A stretch of 64,000 nucleotides of DNA from Labilibaculum sp041595635 (GTDB lineage Bacteria; Bacteroidota; Bacteroidia; Bacteroidales; Marinifilaceae). This document shows positions 27,011-35,184 of the stretch, piece by piece (the stretch's first letter is position 1; every line of letters begins with the position of its first letter). Made by a program: the position numbers and the translations under genes. The notes beneath the pieces were generated by a model. It saw nothing but the letters and a program-made list of their open reading frames with translations, was not told the origin of the DNA and ran no database searches. The stretch is from positions 62,001-126,000 of the forward strand of contig NZ_JBFHJW010000002.1 of the NCBI RefSeq assembly GCF_041595635.1. Reading direction: 5' to 3'.

Positions 27011-30000
27011 ATGAAAACAGGATTTGCAGGCCACATAGCCAAACTATTTATAAATTCTAAATTAACTCCGCTCTTGATGGTTGCCTTTATGGTAATAGGT
27101 ATGTATAGTGCTTATTTAACACCAAGAGAAGAGGAGCCACAGATTGATGTTCCAATTGCAGATATATTTTTAAGATATCCAGGAGCGAGCCCTTCTGAAA
27201 TAGAATCCAGAGTAATGCAACCACTCGAAAAGGTGGTGGCGAACATTCCCGGTGTAGAGTATGTGTACTCCACATCTATGCCAGGTCAAGCAATGCTTAT
27301 TGTACAATTTTATGTTGGCGAAGATATAGAAAGATCTTTGGTGAAAATGTACAACGAAATTATGAAGCATATGGATCAAATGCCGAAAGGTACTTCTATG
27401 CCGCTAATTAAAACTCGTGCTATTGATGATGTTCCCGTTTTAGGCCTGACTTTTTGGAGTAAAAACTATGATGATTTTCAGCTAGAAAGGTTAGCTCAGG
27501 AAGTAAATAACGAAATTGAAAAAGTTACTGATGTTTCAGAAACAAAAGTAATTGGTGGTCGATCACGTCAGCTACGAGTAGTCTTGAATCGTGAAAAAAT
27601 GGCCAGCTACAATATAGATGCTTTAAGCATATCTCAACAAATTAAAATTGCGAATCAACAAGTTGGTTCAGGTTCGTTTAATAATCACGATACCGAATAT
27701 TTAGTAGAAACGGGGCGTTTTCTTGAAAATTCAGAAGATGTTGAAAATTTAGTTGTAGGTGTTTACAAAGGCAGTCCTATTTATTTAAAACAATTAGCAC
27801 AAGTAATAGATGGACCAGAAATACCTTCACAATATGTAAGCTTTGGCTATGGTCAAATTAATGATGCCAAAGAGAGCTCAAAAGGTGAGTACCCTGCGGT
27901 TACTCTTTCCATAGCAAAACGCCGGGGAGCGGATGCCATGAAAGTTGCCGAACAAATTTTAACCAAAGTGAGTGTTTTAAAAAAGGATCTTATTCCTTCA
28001 GATGTTCAGGTAGAGGTGACTCGGAATTATGGTGAAACTGCTTCAGATAAAGTATCTGAATTGCTAATGCATCTGTTGGGTGCAATAATAGCCGTAACCT
28101 TTGTGGTAATGTTGGCCATGGGATGGCGAGGTGGTTTGGTAGTGTTTCTATCCGTACCAATTACCTTCGCTTTGACCATGTTTAGCTACTATTTCCTCGA
28201 CTATACATTGAATCGTATCACCTTGTTTGCTTTGGTTTTTGTAACTGGAATTGTAGTCGATGATTCCATAATTATTGCAGAAAATATGCATAGGCACTTT
28301 AAAATGAAGCAATTGCCATTTATGCAAGCGGCATTACGGTCTATCGACGAGGTGGGAAATCCAACCATTTTGGCAACATTTACTGTAATCGCAGCAGTTT
28401 TGCCAATGGTTTTCGTTTCCGGATTAATGGGACCTTATATGAGTCCTATGCCAATTGGTGCCTCCATTGCCATGATATTTTCTCTTTTAGTAGCTCTAAC
28501 TATTACTCCTTATTTGGCTTATCGATTGCTGCGCTTCAAGGAAAAAGATGACTCAACCGAGAAAGCCTTTCGATTAGAAGATTCCATGGTTTACAAATTG
28601 TACAAAGCTACAATTCTACCAATGCTCGAATCAAGGTGGAAAAGATGGGGATTTATTGGAATTATCAGTTTTCTTTTACTTGCATCTACAACTTTGATTT
28701 ACTTCAAGCAAGTAGCTGTTAAAATGCTTCCATTCGATAATAAGAATGAATTTCAGGTTATTATTGATATGCCAGAAGGAACTACACTTGAGCGCACTGC
28801 CGTGGTTACAAAAGAATTGGCTGCATATATTTCAGAACAAGAAAATGTGGTTAACTATCAATCCTATGTAGGTACTGCAGCTCCGATGAACTTTAATGGC
28901 TTGGTTCGTCATTATGATTTGCGAAGGGGTTCAAATGTAGCTGATATACAGGTGAATTTAACCCATAAAAACGATCGCGACGAACAAAGTCATGATATTG
29001 CTAAAGAGATGAGACCAGGACTGCAGAAAATAGGTGAAAAATTTAATGCTAATGTTAAAGTTGTTGAAGTTCCACCAGGACCACCTGTAATGTCGACCCT
29101 AGTTGCTGAAATTTATGGACCAGATCAAAAAGAGCAGCAAAAAATTGCCTCTCAGGTAAAATCTATATTTAATAAAACAGATGATGTAGTCGATGTAGAT
29201 TGGTTGGTAGAAGACGATCAAACCGAATTCCAGTTTACTGTGAATAAGGAAAAAGCGATGTTGGCAGGAGTCTCAACTCAACAAGTGGTATATACGTTAA
29301 ATATGGCTTTGCAAGGAAACGAAGTTAGCCAACTATATCAGGAGTCGGAACACAACCAGGTAGGTATTGATTTGAGATTGCAGGAGCAAGACAGAAGTAG
29401 CTTATCCGACTTGAAAAGAATTAATATTTTGAGCCAAAGTGGAGAGTTAATTCCATTAGGGGATATTGTTTCTATACATGAAAAAATAAAGGATAAAAGC
29501 ATCTATCGCAAAAATCAGAAACGTGTAGTTTATGTTACTGCTGATGTTGCAGGTCAATTAGAAAGTCCTGTTTATGCGATCATGAACATAGCTGATAACC
29601 TTAGTGATGTTGAAGTTCCCGAAGGGTATCAGTTAACTGAAGAATACACCCAGCAACCTTTTTTTGAAAACGATTATAGCTTAAAATGGGATGGAGAATG
29701 GCAAATAACCTATGAAGTTTTCCGCGATTTAGGAACCGCTTTTGCAGTTGTTTTACTGGTAATTTATATGCTGATTATTGGTTGGTTTCAGAATTTCAAA
29801 GTACCTTTTGTAATGATGATATCCATTCCTTTATCATTGGTTGGAATTTTGATTGGTCATTGGCTATTGGGAGCTTTCTTTACTGCAACATCAATGATCG
29901 GACTAATTGCCCTTGCTGGAATAATGGTCCGGAATGCCATTCTCTTAATTGATTTTATCAATCTTCGTTTGGATGAAGGGGTAGCGTTAAAAGAAGCGGT

Positions 30001-30241
30001 TATTGAAGCAGGCGCTGTTCGAACAACACCTATTTTGCTTACAGCAGGAACCGTAGTAATTGGAGCTGTGGTGATTTTATTCGATCCAATTTTTCAGGGA
30101 TTAGCCATATCTCTAATGGGAGGATCTATAGCTTCTACATTTCTAACCTTGGTTATTGTTCCTTTAATTTACTACATGACTGAGAAAAAGAAATATGCAA
30201 CAAAAGAACAGGAAACAATAGTTAGTGAGGACAAAGAATAA
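27011..30241 (+). CDS. RND-family efflux permease
   Basis: This 1076-residue, full-length RND pump has the N-terminal porter motif RYPGASPSEIESRV, two membrane blocks (about 350-540 and 905-1055) and the proton-relay aspartates D417-D418 in GIVVDDSIIIAENM. The C-terminal repeat GLIALAGIMVRNAILLIDFI has arginine-asparagine where many pumps have other residues, a normal variation. It is followed by genes for a P-II-like protein and a small membrane protein, which suggests that this pump or its operon has an accessory regulatory partner. Confidence 0.95.
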   Translation: MKTGFAGHIAKLFINSKLTPLLMVAFMVIGMYSAYLTPREEEPQIDVPIADIFLRYPGASPSEIESRVMQPLEKVVANIPGVEYVYSTSMPGQAMLIVQFYVGEDIERSLVKMYNEIMKHMDQMPKGTSMPLIKTRAIDDVPVLGLTFWSKNYDDFQLERLAQEVNNEIEKVTDVSETKVIGGRSRQLRVVLNREKMASYNIDALSISQQIKIANQQVGSGSFNNHDTEYLVETGRFLENSEDVENLVVGVYKGSPIYLKQLAQVIDGPEIPSQYVSFGYGQINDAKESSKGEYPAVTLSIAKRRGADAMKVAEQILTKVSVLKKDLIPSDVQVEVTRNYGETASDKVSELLMHLLGAIIAVTFVVMLAMGWRGGLVVFLSVPITFALTMFSYYFLDYTLNRITLFALVFVTGIVVDDSIIIAENMHRHFKMKQLPFMQAALRSIDEVGNPTILATFTVIAAVLPMVFVSGLMGPYMSPMPIGASIAMIFSLLVALTITPYLAYRLLRFKEKDDSTEKAFRLEDSMVYKLYKATILPMLESRWKRWGFIGIISFLLLASTTLIYFKQVAVKMLPFDNKNEFQVIIDMPEGTTLERTAVVTKELAAYISEQENVVNYQSYVGTAAPMNFNGLVRHYDLRRGSNVADIQVNLTHKNDRDEQSHDIAKEMRPGLQKIGEKFNANVKVVEVPPGPPVMSTLVAEIYGPDQKEQQKIASQVKSIFNKTDDVVDVDWLVEDDQTEFQFTVNKEKAMLAGVSTQQVVYTLNMALQGNEVSQLYQESEHNQVGIDLRLQEQDRSSLSDLKRINILSQSGELIPLGDIVSIHEKIKDKSIYRKNQKRVVYVTADVAGQLESPVYAIMNIADNLSDVEVPEGYQLTEEYTQQPFFENDYSLKWDGEWQITYEVFRDLGTAFAVVLLVIYMLIIGWFQNFKVPFVMMISIPLSLVGILIGHWLLGAFFTATSMIGLIALAGIMVRNAILLIDFINLRLDEGVALKEAVIEAGAVRTTPILLTAGTVVIGAVVILFDPIFQGLAISLMGGSIASTFLTLVIVPLIYYMTEKKKYATKEQETIVSEDKE

Positions 30242-30272
30242 TTGTATTAAACGAATTTAAAGCCCTTAATTT

Positions 30273-30581
30273 ATGAAAGTTGTAATCATTTTTTGCGTGA
30301 GTTCCTTTTATGATAATTTAAAAAAAATCTATCAGATTGCTAATATTAGTGCTTATAGTGAATTTGATGTGAAAGGATATACTAAAAAGGCAGATAAAAA
30401 TGGAGGCAATTCGAACTGGTTTGCTTCCAATAAAGAATACTACGATTCAACAGCAACTTTTTCTTTTCTATCGGAAGATAAAGCATTGATACTAATGAAT
30501 CAAATCTCTGAATTCAATAATACGATTGATTGTTGTAGTCCGATCCATGCCTATATGCTGGATGTTGATAAATTTATTTAA
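30273..30581 (+). CDS. P-II-like small protein associated with the RND pump
   Basis: The 102-residue protein has a ferredoxin-like pattern resembling transport-associated P-II-like proteins: VVIIFCVSSFYDNLKKIYQIANI, then YSEFDVKGYTKKADKNGG with a possible loop, SATFSFLSEDKALILMNQISEFN and a final CCSPIHAYMLDVDKFI. P-II proteins are trimers that sense nucleotides or small effectors and bind transporters. The uridylylation tyrosine of classical GlnB/GlnK is not identifiable. It lies 31 bases after the pump gene. Function as a pump modulator is inferred from position only. Confidence 0.6.
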   Translation: MKVVIIFCVSSFYDNLKKIYQIANISAYSEFDVKGYTKKADKNGGNSNWFASNKEYYDSTATFSFLSEDKALILMNQISEFNNTIDCCSPIHAYMLDVDKFI

Positions 30582-30600
30582 ACTATAAATCATTTTTAAA

Positions 30601-30789
30601 ATGAGAGAAAGAATTTTTAGAGCAATTGTAGGCACAATGGTGTTAGTAAGTATTTTATTAGCTTTTTATGTAAATATAAATTGGCTGTTATTAACCGCTT
30701 TTGTAGGTCTTAATTTACTACAATCATCCATTACAAAATGGTGTTTGCTTGATGATATATTAAAGAAAGTTTTTAAAGTGGAAAATTAA
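30601..30789 (+). CDS. Small DUF2892-like (YgaP-type) membrane protein
   Basis: This 62-residue protein has an N-terminal RERIFRAIVGTMV stretch, two hydrophobic helices (about 10-25 and 28-42) and a C-terminal WCLLDDILKK. That matches the general pattern of DUF2892 inner-membrane proteins, where a cysteine commonly follows the second helix. It sits 19 bases after the P-II-like gene and ends the operon before a perfect hairpin. The role is unknown. Confidence 0.65.
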   Translation: MRERIFRAIVGTMVLVSILLAFYVNINWLLLTAFVGLNLLQSSITKWCLLDDILKKVFKVEN

Positions 30790-30816
30790 TCCATTTTAGT
30801 TTTAGTTTTGGATTTT

Positions 30817-30846
30817 AGCCCTGAATGCAAATTCAGGGCTTTTTTT
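30817..30846 (+). terminator. Intrinsic terminator of the second RND operon
   Basis: AGCCCTGAAT pairs perfectly with ATTCAGGGCT around a GCAA tetraloop, followed by six T. It rules out a start for the next gene at 30825. Confidence 0.9.
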
Positions 30847-30902
30847 ATGTGTATATCTGTTGTAAAGAAGCCTATTTCTATTCCATAAGAATGAATATTC
30901 TA

Positions 30903-30910
30903 TATCTTTG
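30903..30910 (+). promoter_or_regulatory. TAnnTTTG -7 element upstream of the SEC-C protein
   Basis: TATCTTTG lies 19 bases before the ATG at 30930. It supports that start over the longer open frame from 30825. Confidence 0.45.
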
Positions 30911-30929
30911 CCAAAATAATACAGAACTT

Positions 30930-31760
30930 ATGATACAATCTAAAGAACAAGCATATAAAATCCTGGATACACAGGTAAAAGGAATTCCCTATGAAGCTAT
31001 TGATTTTTTAAGGAATCAGGAGGAGAGTGAAGAACTAACTAAAAAATTGGCATTCGCGTTGAAAAATGCTTACAATGGTAAAATTTACTATTCCGAAGAG
31101 TACCGTGTAATGCTGCCAGCTCCTTTATGGTATGCTGTAGTAGCGGAGAAACACTTGTCTGAAGATCTTTTTGAACCTTTACTGGAACTGTTCACGACAG
31201 AGGAAGATTGGGATTTGATGAATGAACAAGCGGTGTATTTGGTTGGACTACTTGCAAAAAAATACCCCAATGCCTTTATTGATAAAGTATTGTATTTCAT
31301 AGAGGAGAATATAAAAAAAGAGAATAAAACGCCTTATCTTTTTTGTTTCGAAGCTTTGTATTATGCAAAAGAGGAAAAATTTGAACACATTCATTCCATT
31401 TTAGAAAAAGAAAATTTTCATTGGCTAGATCACTACATTCGAATATTGGGCGATTTAATGAGAAAAGATACACTTGCAAAATTCAAAGAGTTATTGCCAA
31501 ATTTTAAAGGAAAACATACTGCCATTGAACTTCAGTATTATATTGATGCAATGGAAGGAAAGGAGATTGACTTTCAAAAAGGAAGCGCATTTTGTGAAAT
31601 GCGGGATTCGGAGTGGAAAAATCATTATGAGAATTTAGAGCACATTTTTGCTTCAACAAATTCCCCTATTTCTCAAGATGGAAAGATCAATAGAAATGAT
31701 CCATGTCCATGCGGATCGGGTAAAAAATACAAACAGTGCTGCTTGAAAAATCAGGCGTAA
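30930..31760 (+). CDS. SEC-C-motif protein with DUF1186-like helical domain
   Basis: I place the start at ATG 30930 (276 residues). The in-frame extension to 30825 begins inside a terminator hairpin and encodes a poor leader. The N-terminal 230 residues are helical and HEAT-like (PYEAIDFLRNQEESEELTKKLAFAL; WLDHYIRILGDLMRKDTLAKF), similar to DUF1186. The C-terminus carries a SEC-C zinc motif DPCPCGSGKKYKQCC. SEC-C motifs bind zinc in SecA and many unrelated proteins, so they do not identify function. The gene stands alone between two terminators. Confidence 0.8.
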   Translation: MIQSKEQAYKILDTQVKGIPYEAIDFLRNQEESEELTKKLAFALKNAYNGKIYYSEEYRVMLPAPLWYAVVAEKHLSEDLFEPLLELFTTEEDWDLMNEQAVYLVGLLAKKYPNAFIDKVLYFIEENIKKENKTPYLFCFEALYYAKEEKFEHIHSILEKENFHWLDHYIRILGDLMRKDTLAKFKELLPNFKGKHTAIELQYYIDAMEGKEIDFQKGSAFCEMRDSEWKNHYENLEHIFASTNSPISQDGKINRNDPCPCGSGKKYKQCCLKNQA

Positions 31761-31781
31761 AAATATTTTTCAGAATAGTAT

Positions 31782-31825
31782 AAAACGGTTTTATTGATCC
31801 AAAAAGGAGAATAAAACCGTTTTTT
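31782..31825 (+). terminator. Intrinsic terminator after the SEC-C gene
   Basis: AAAACGGTTTTATT (31782-31795) pairs perfectly with AATAAAACCGTTTT (31811-31824, allowing one-base shift) around a 15-base loop, then T residues. Confidence 0.8.
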
Positions 31826-32029
31826 GTTAGAAAGTCAATTAACTAAAAATTTATGTTGGAGCATAAAAAATGTTATTAGAGATTAAGAGTCTAATTTCAC
31901 AAACTAAAGAGCTAATATTTGCTTTTGTTATTTGAATTGATTTTTATGGAATACTTATTTTACTTGTGAAGATCAATATAAAATAAGAATCTAATCACTA
32001 TTTTTAGCCATTCAGCAATAATAATATAC

Positions 32030-32491
32030 ATGAGTGAACATATACAGCTAAAAAAGGAACTCTATCAATTAGCTTGTGAGAGTATTGCATTTAAAATTGA
32101 AGAGAATAAAAAAGCATTGGCAGATTTAAAAGAATCGGTAGGTAGTGAAAGTAAAAGTACCGCAGGAGATAAACATGAAACCGGACGTGCAATGATACAC
32201 CTCGAACAGGAGAAAGTAGGCAGACAAATGCAAAACAATCTAAAATTAAAGAAAGCCATTGATAGCTTGCGTCCTGAAAATAAGTCTCATAAAGTAGGTC
32301 TGGGGGCTCTGGTAATTTGCGATAAAATTCGTTTTTATGTTATGGCTTCCCTTGGCCAACACACCCTGTACGGTAATAAATATTATTTTGTGTCGATGAA
32401 ATCAGAAATTGTACAAGCCTTTTTAGGGAAAGAACAAGGAGCTCATATAGAATTTAAGGGCCAAATTTATACTTTAAAAGATATTGTTTAA
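32030..32491 (+). CDS. GreA/GreB-like C-terminal-domain protein
   Basis: The 153-residue protein has an N-terminal helical part (LKKELYQLACESIAFKIEENKKALADLKES) with a coiled-coil look and a conserved STAGDKHETGRAM. The C-terminal beta domain (VGLGALVICDKIRFYVMASLG, then FVSMKSEIVQAFLGKEQGAHIEF) resembles the FKBP-like fold of transcript-cleavage factors. The acidic tip residues of a true GreA are not clear, so it may be a relative that binds RNA polymerase or something else. Similar proteins in Bacteroidota are often misnamed oxoacyl-ACP synthase. No operon partner is visible. Confidence 0.6.
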   Translation: MSEHIQLKKELYQLACESIAFKIEENKKALADLKESVGSESKSTAGDKHETGRAMIHLEQEKVGRQMQNNLKLKKAIDSLRPENKSHKVGLGALVICDKIRFYVMASLGQHTLYGNKYYFVSMKSEIVQAFLGKEQGAHIEFKGQIYTLKDIV

Positions 32492-32656
32492 AGATAGATT
32501 ATTGCATTTCTGCTGGTTGTTTATAGTTGGCACCTCAAAATTCTCTATCTGCTCAGCATTTTCTAAGCCATAAATATATCACTTACTAATCAGAATTATT
32601 TTTCTGTTTTAGTAGTTCATTTCGTGACATTTACAATGTTGTGTGCGCTCGTAATG

Positions 32657-33055
32657 TTATTCACTTACCATACAAGTTTGGTGTGCCATTTTACTGATTT
32701 CCTGAATGGCACCAAATAAATCATTCAGCTCATCATCGCTGGGTTCACTACGGTGGTACTTTTCTAAAGAACAGATCGATTGGATATTCTCGTACTTTAA
32801 AATACGCTCTTTTAGATTTTTATCAACAGGCATAATTCCTTCCAAGCCATAAATAAGATCGCTATATGTATGGTTTTCAGGTAAGTTTTGATGAAAATCA
32901 AGCATCGCCATAATGTACCCTTCTAAAGACATCGATAACATATTGTATCGAATTGTATTACCGAGTAAACTTTTCTTGCCTTTGGGAGTTGCTCCCTTTA
33001 AAAATTGATCTCCATCTTGCATCCACCGATTCCAATTTAGTTTTCTTGCGCTCAT
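32657..33055 (-). CDS. HEPN-like helical small protein, partner of the NifX-like gene
   Basis: This 132-residue helical protein has the stretch NTIRYNMLSMSLEGYIMAMLDFHQNLPENHTYSDLI. It recalls HEPN domains (a long helix pair followed by an NHT/H-rich turn), but the RNase motif RxxxxH is not clearly present. It follows the NifX-like gene on the same strand with a 42-base gap, so the two likely form an operon. HEPN membership is my pattern judgement and could be wrong. Function is unknown. Confidence 0.5.
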   Translation of the reverse strand: MSARKLNWNRWMQDGDQFLKGATPKGKKSLLGNTIRYNMLSMSLEGYIMAMLDFHQNLPENHTYSDLIYGLEGIMPVDKNLKERILKYENIQSICSLEKYHRSEPSDDELNDLFGAIQEISKMAHQTCMVSE

Positions 33056-33097
33056 ATTTTCACTTTTTATAGTATTAGTAATTTAGTTTTGAATTTG

Positions 33098-33499
33098 TTA
33101 ACATCCCGAATTGCAAGACGAACATGCACTCTTGCAGTTTTCAATTTCAGACTCAGAATTTTTTCCATCTTGAGTGGATAGAGTAGGTAGTTTATTCTTG
33201 TTTAATAATTCAATATTTAAGTACAGATATTTTCCTTCTGCCGGATACAAGCTAATTCCCATTTCGGTGAATAGATGGACAGCCATTATCGGCATCTTTC
33301 TTATAATAACAGATAAAATACCTTTACGTTTTAAGGCAAAACTAATATTGCCAATTTTATTTGCGAAGGAGTTAACAGGTTCCCATTCATAGGTTTTGTT
33401 CAAACTATCATAAGTACAATAGTATTTTGCATCATCAAAATTTTCACAAATTATGTTTTTATTATCCTCACAATCAACTACAGGTATCAATACTTTCAT
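33098..33499 (-). CDS. NifX/NifB-type dinitrogenase cofactor-domain protein with cysteine-rich tail
   Basis: The 133-residue protein has a beta-alpha pattern of the COG1433 (NifX/NafY/IssA-like) domain: MKVLIPVVD, FDDAKYYCTYDS, then LSVIIRKMPIMAVHLFTEMGISLYPAEG. A C-terminal segment with SACSSCNSGC (residues about 124-133) follows. The tail resembles metal- or cluster-binding cysteine motifs added to such proteins in anaerobes. No nif genes are in view, so the domain probably handles another Fe-S or metal cofactor. It is the first gene of the pair with 32657-33055. Confidence 0.65.
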   Translation of the reverse strand: MKVLIPVVDCEDNKNIICENFDDAKYYCTYDSLNKTYEWEPVNSFANKIGNISFALKRKGILSVIIRKMPIMAVHLFTEMGISLYPAEGKYLYLNIELLNKNKLPTLSTQDGKNSESEIENCKSACSSCNSGC

Positions 33500-33840
33500 A
33501 ATTCATTTATTAGTTTGTAACTCAAAATAAGATAGTTTGCAACAAACAAATTGAATGCCTAAAGTGTTTAATTCTGATTATGAGTATGTTATGGTGTGTG
33601 TGGTGATGAATAAATTGCATTATTGTAGAAATAGTATATATATTCTACAATAATGTAAGATCGAATGATGTTCTACCTGTCTAAATAAAAATAACTTACA
33701 ATGTAAATATATTCTCACAGATTTGGTGTAAGACATAATTCTATGTGAAAAATATTTACCAATAGGAGTTATGGAAGGTTTATTCTAAGTGCCAATAGAT
33801 AGTTAAGGAATATTTTTGAGTTGAATGCAGTATTTTTACT
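33500..33840. other. Intergenic region (341 bases) upstream of the NifX-like gene
   Basis: It carries the 13-bp inverted repeat at 33618-33655 and a short GTTTG-CAA-CAAAC repeat near 33535-33547. No coding region was supported. It separates the NifX-like operon from the end of plsY. Confidence 0.6.
33618..33655. repeat. Perfect 13-bp inverted repeat with 12-base spacer, candidate operator
   Basis: CATTATTGTAGAA (33618-33630) is mirrored by TTCTACAATAATG (33643-33655). There is no T-run, so it is not a standard terminator. It lies about 120 bases upstream of the NifX-like start and may bind a dimeric regulator. Confidence 0.55.
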
Positions 33841-34443
33841 TTAGCCTGGAAGTTCCTGATTGTGGAGTAGCCGAATTATATTGGAGCGATGCATAAGCAA
33901 AATTAAAAGGCTACACATGAGTAAGTAGTATAAAATAAAACTACTGCTATGAAGTAAAAATTCACTGATGGGTAAGCTTACGGCAAGAAAAATAGACCCA
34001 AGCGATACATATTGGAAGAGCCACTTAACGATAAAATAAATACCTACTGAGATGAACACAGGTAAGGGTGCTATTAATACAGATGCACCTAAGGTGGTAT
34101 TCACACCTTTTCCACCTCTAAATTTTAAAAAAACACTAAAATTATGCCCAATTATACAAGAGATAGCAAGCATGTATACATAAATATCTTCATCTGTTTG
34201 GCTAACATCACTCAAATAAAAGTAAAGTGAGACAGGTATTGCACCTTTCATCATATCTAATATTTGAGTAATTATAGATAATTTTTTGCCCGCAATTCGT
34301 TTTACATTTGTAGATCCTACATTTCCGCTACCAAAGTTAAGAATATTTTTTCCGGTGTAATATTTAGTTAGCAGAAAACCAACAGGAATTGAGCCTAGTA
34401 AGTAGCCTAGTATCAATAATATTATTTGTAAGATAATATTCAT
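33841..34443 (-). CDS. plsY: Acyl-phosphate:glycerol-3-phosphate acyltransferase
   Basis: PlsY moves an acyl chain from acyl-phosphate to glycerol-3-phosphate, the first step of phospholipid synthesis. The 200-residue membrane protein has the family motifs LLGSIPVGFLL, NFGSGNVGSTNVKR and KFRGGKGVNTTLG, with about five hydrophobic segments. Its ATG overlaps the stop of the upstream peroxiredoxin gene by 4 bases. The same cluster encodes a fused DAK2-DegV protein that could supply acyl-phosphate, which gives this PlsY a likely substrate source. Confidence 0.95.
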   Translation of the reverse strand: MNIILQIILLILGYLLGSIPVGFLLTKYYTGKNILNFGSGNVGSTNVKRIAGKKLSIITQILDMMKGAIPVSLYFYLSDVSQTDEDIYVYMLAISCIIGHNFSVFLKFRGGKGVNTTLGASVLIAPLPVFISVGIYFIVKWLFQYVSLGSIFLAVSLPISEFLLHSSSFILYYLLMCSLLILLMHRSNIIRLLHNQELPG

Positions 34444-35180
34444 GGTAATTCCGTTAGAATTCGTAACGCTTCCTTCACATGCTTCCCGGCCTGAATTTGC
34501 GAATTAAACATAAAAATCACTTTGGCGTTTTTATTAACAACGTAAGTAACCCGACCAGGTAGTAAGCCAAATAAACTAGTAGGAACTCCAAATAGCTTAC
34601 GAACATTATTATTGGTATCGCTTAGTAAAGTGTAGTTAAGGTGATGTTTTTCTGCAAATTTCCGATGACTCTCTACAGATTGTCCACTTATTCCTATTAT
34701 TTCAGCATCCGAATCGGAAAATACTGCCAATTGATCCCGAAAGGAACAAGCCTCTTTGGTGCAGCCAGGACTATCATCTTTGGGATAAAAATAAATAACT
34801 AGATTTTTTTTCCCTAGTATTGAATCAATTGAAAACAAATTACCTTTCTGATCCTTGAGTTCAAAGGATGGGATTGTATCTCCAAGCTCTAGTTTCTTCA
34901 TGCTATTTGATTTTGAATTCATACTTAAGTATGCTATAAGCAAGAATGAATAGATTAATAAATAAACTAAATAGAAGTTTCTATATTTTTTATACTTGGG
35001 ATTATTGGGGTATAAATTGCCAAAAAGCCCTTTCAATTCTTTTCGAAAAACGGGTTTAAAATTAATCAGCCAATTATCTGTTTGATAGACTATTTTTCGA
35101 AAATTACTTCTATAGTAACCCAATGGTAAACCCCAATTAACAAAGAGTAGTAACCAAATATTATTGGTAATATATTCCAT
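34440..35180 (-). CDS. Bcp-type peroxiredoxin with N-terminal membrane-associated extension
   Basis: I prefer the ATG at 35180 (246 residues), which follows the upstream stop by 4 bases; an open frame extends to 35273 but overlaps that gene. The C-terminal half (about 93-246) is a thiol peroxidase: LELGDTIPSFELKDQKG, FYPKDDSPGCTKEACSFRDQ with the peroxidatic cysteine, and GVPTSLFGLLPGRVTYVVNK. The first 90 residues contain hydrophobic segments (NNIWLLLFVNWGLPLGYY and FYLVYLLIYSFLLIAYL), suggesting membrane attachment. Ordinary Bcp proteins are soluble and about 150 residues, so this extension is unusual. It may protect lipids handled by the neighbouring enzymes. Confidence 0.8.
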   Translation of the reverse strand: MEYITNNIWLLLFVNWGLPLGYYRSNFRKIVYQTDNWLINFKPVFRKELKGLFGNLYPNNPKYKKYRNFYLVYLLIYSFLLIAYLSMNSKSNSMKKLELGDTIPSFELKDQKGNLFSIDSILGKKNLVIYFYPKDDSPGCTKEACSFRDQLAVFSDSDAEIIGISGQSVESHRKFAEKHHLNYTLLSDTNNNVRKLFGVPTSLFGLLPGRVTYVVNKNAKVIFMFNSQIQAGKHVKEALRILTELP

Positions 35181-35184
35181 TGCA

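Noticed and set aside
30825..30929. N-terminal extension of the SEC-C protein
   Set aside because: It begins inside a perfect terminator hairpin; ATG 30930 with a -7 box 19 bases upstream is better.
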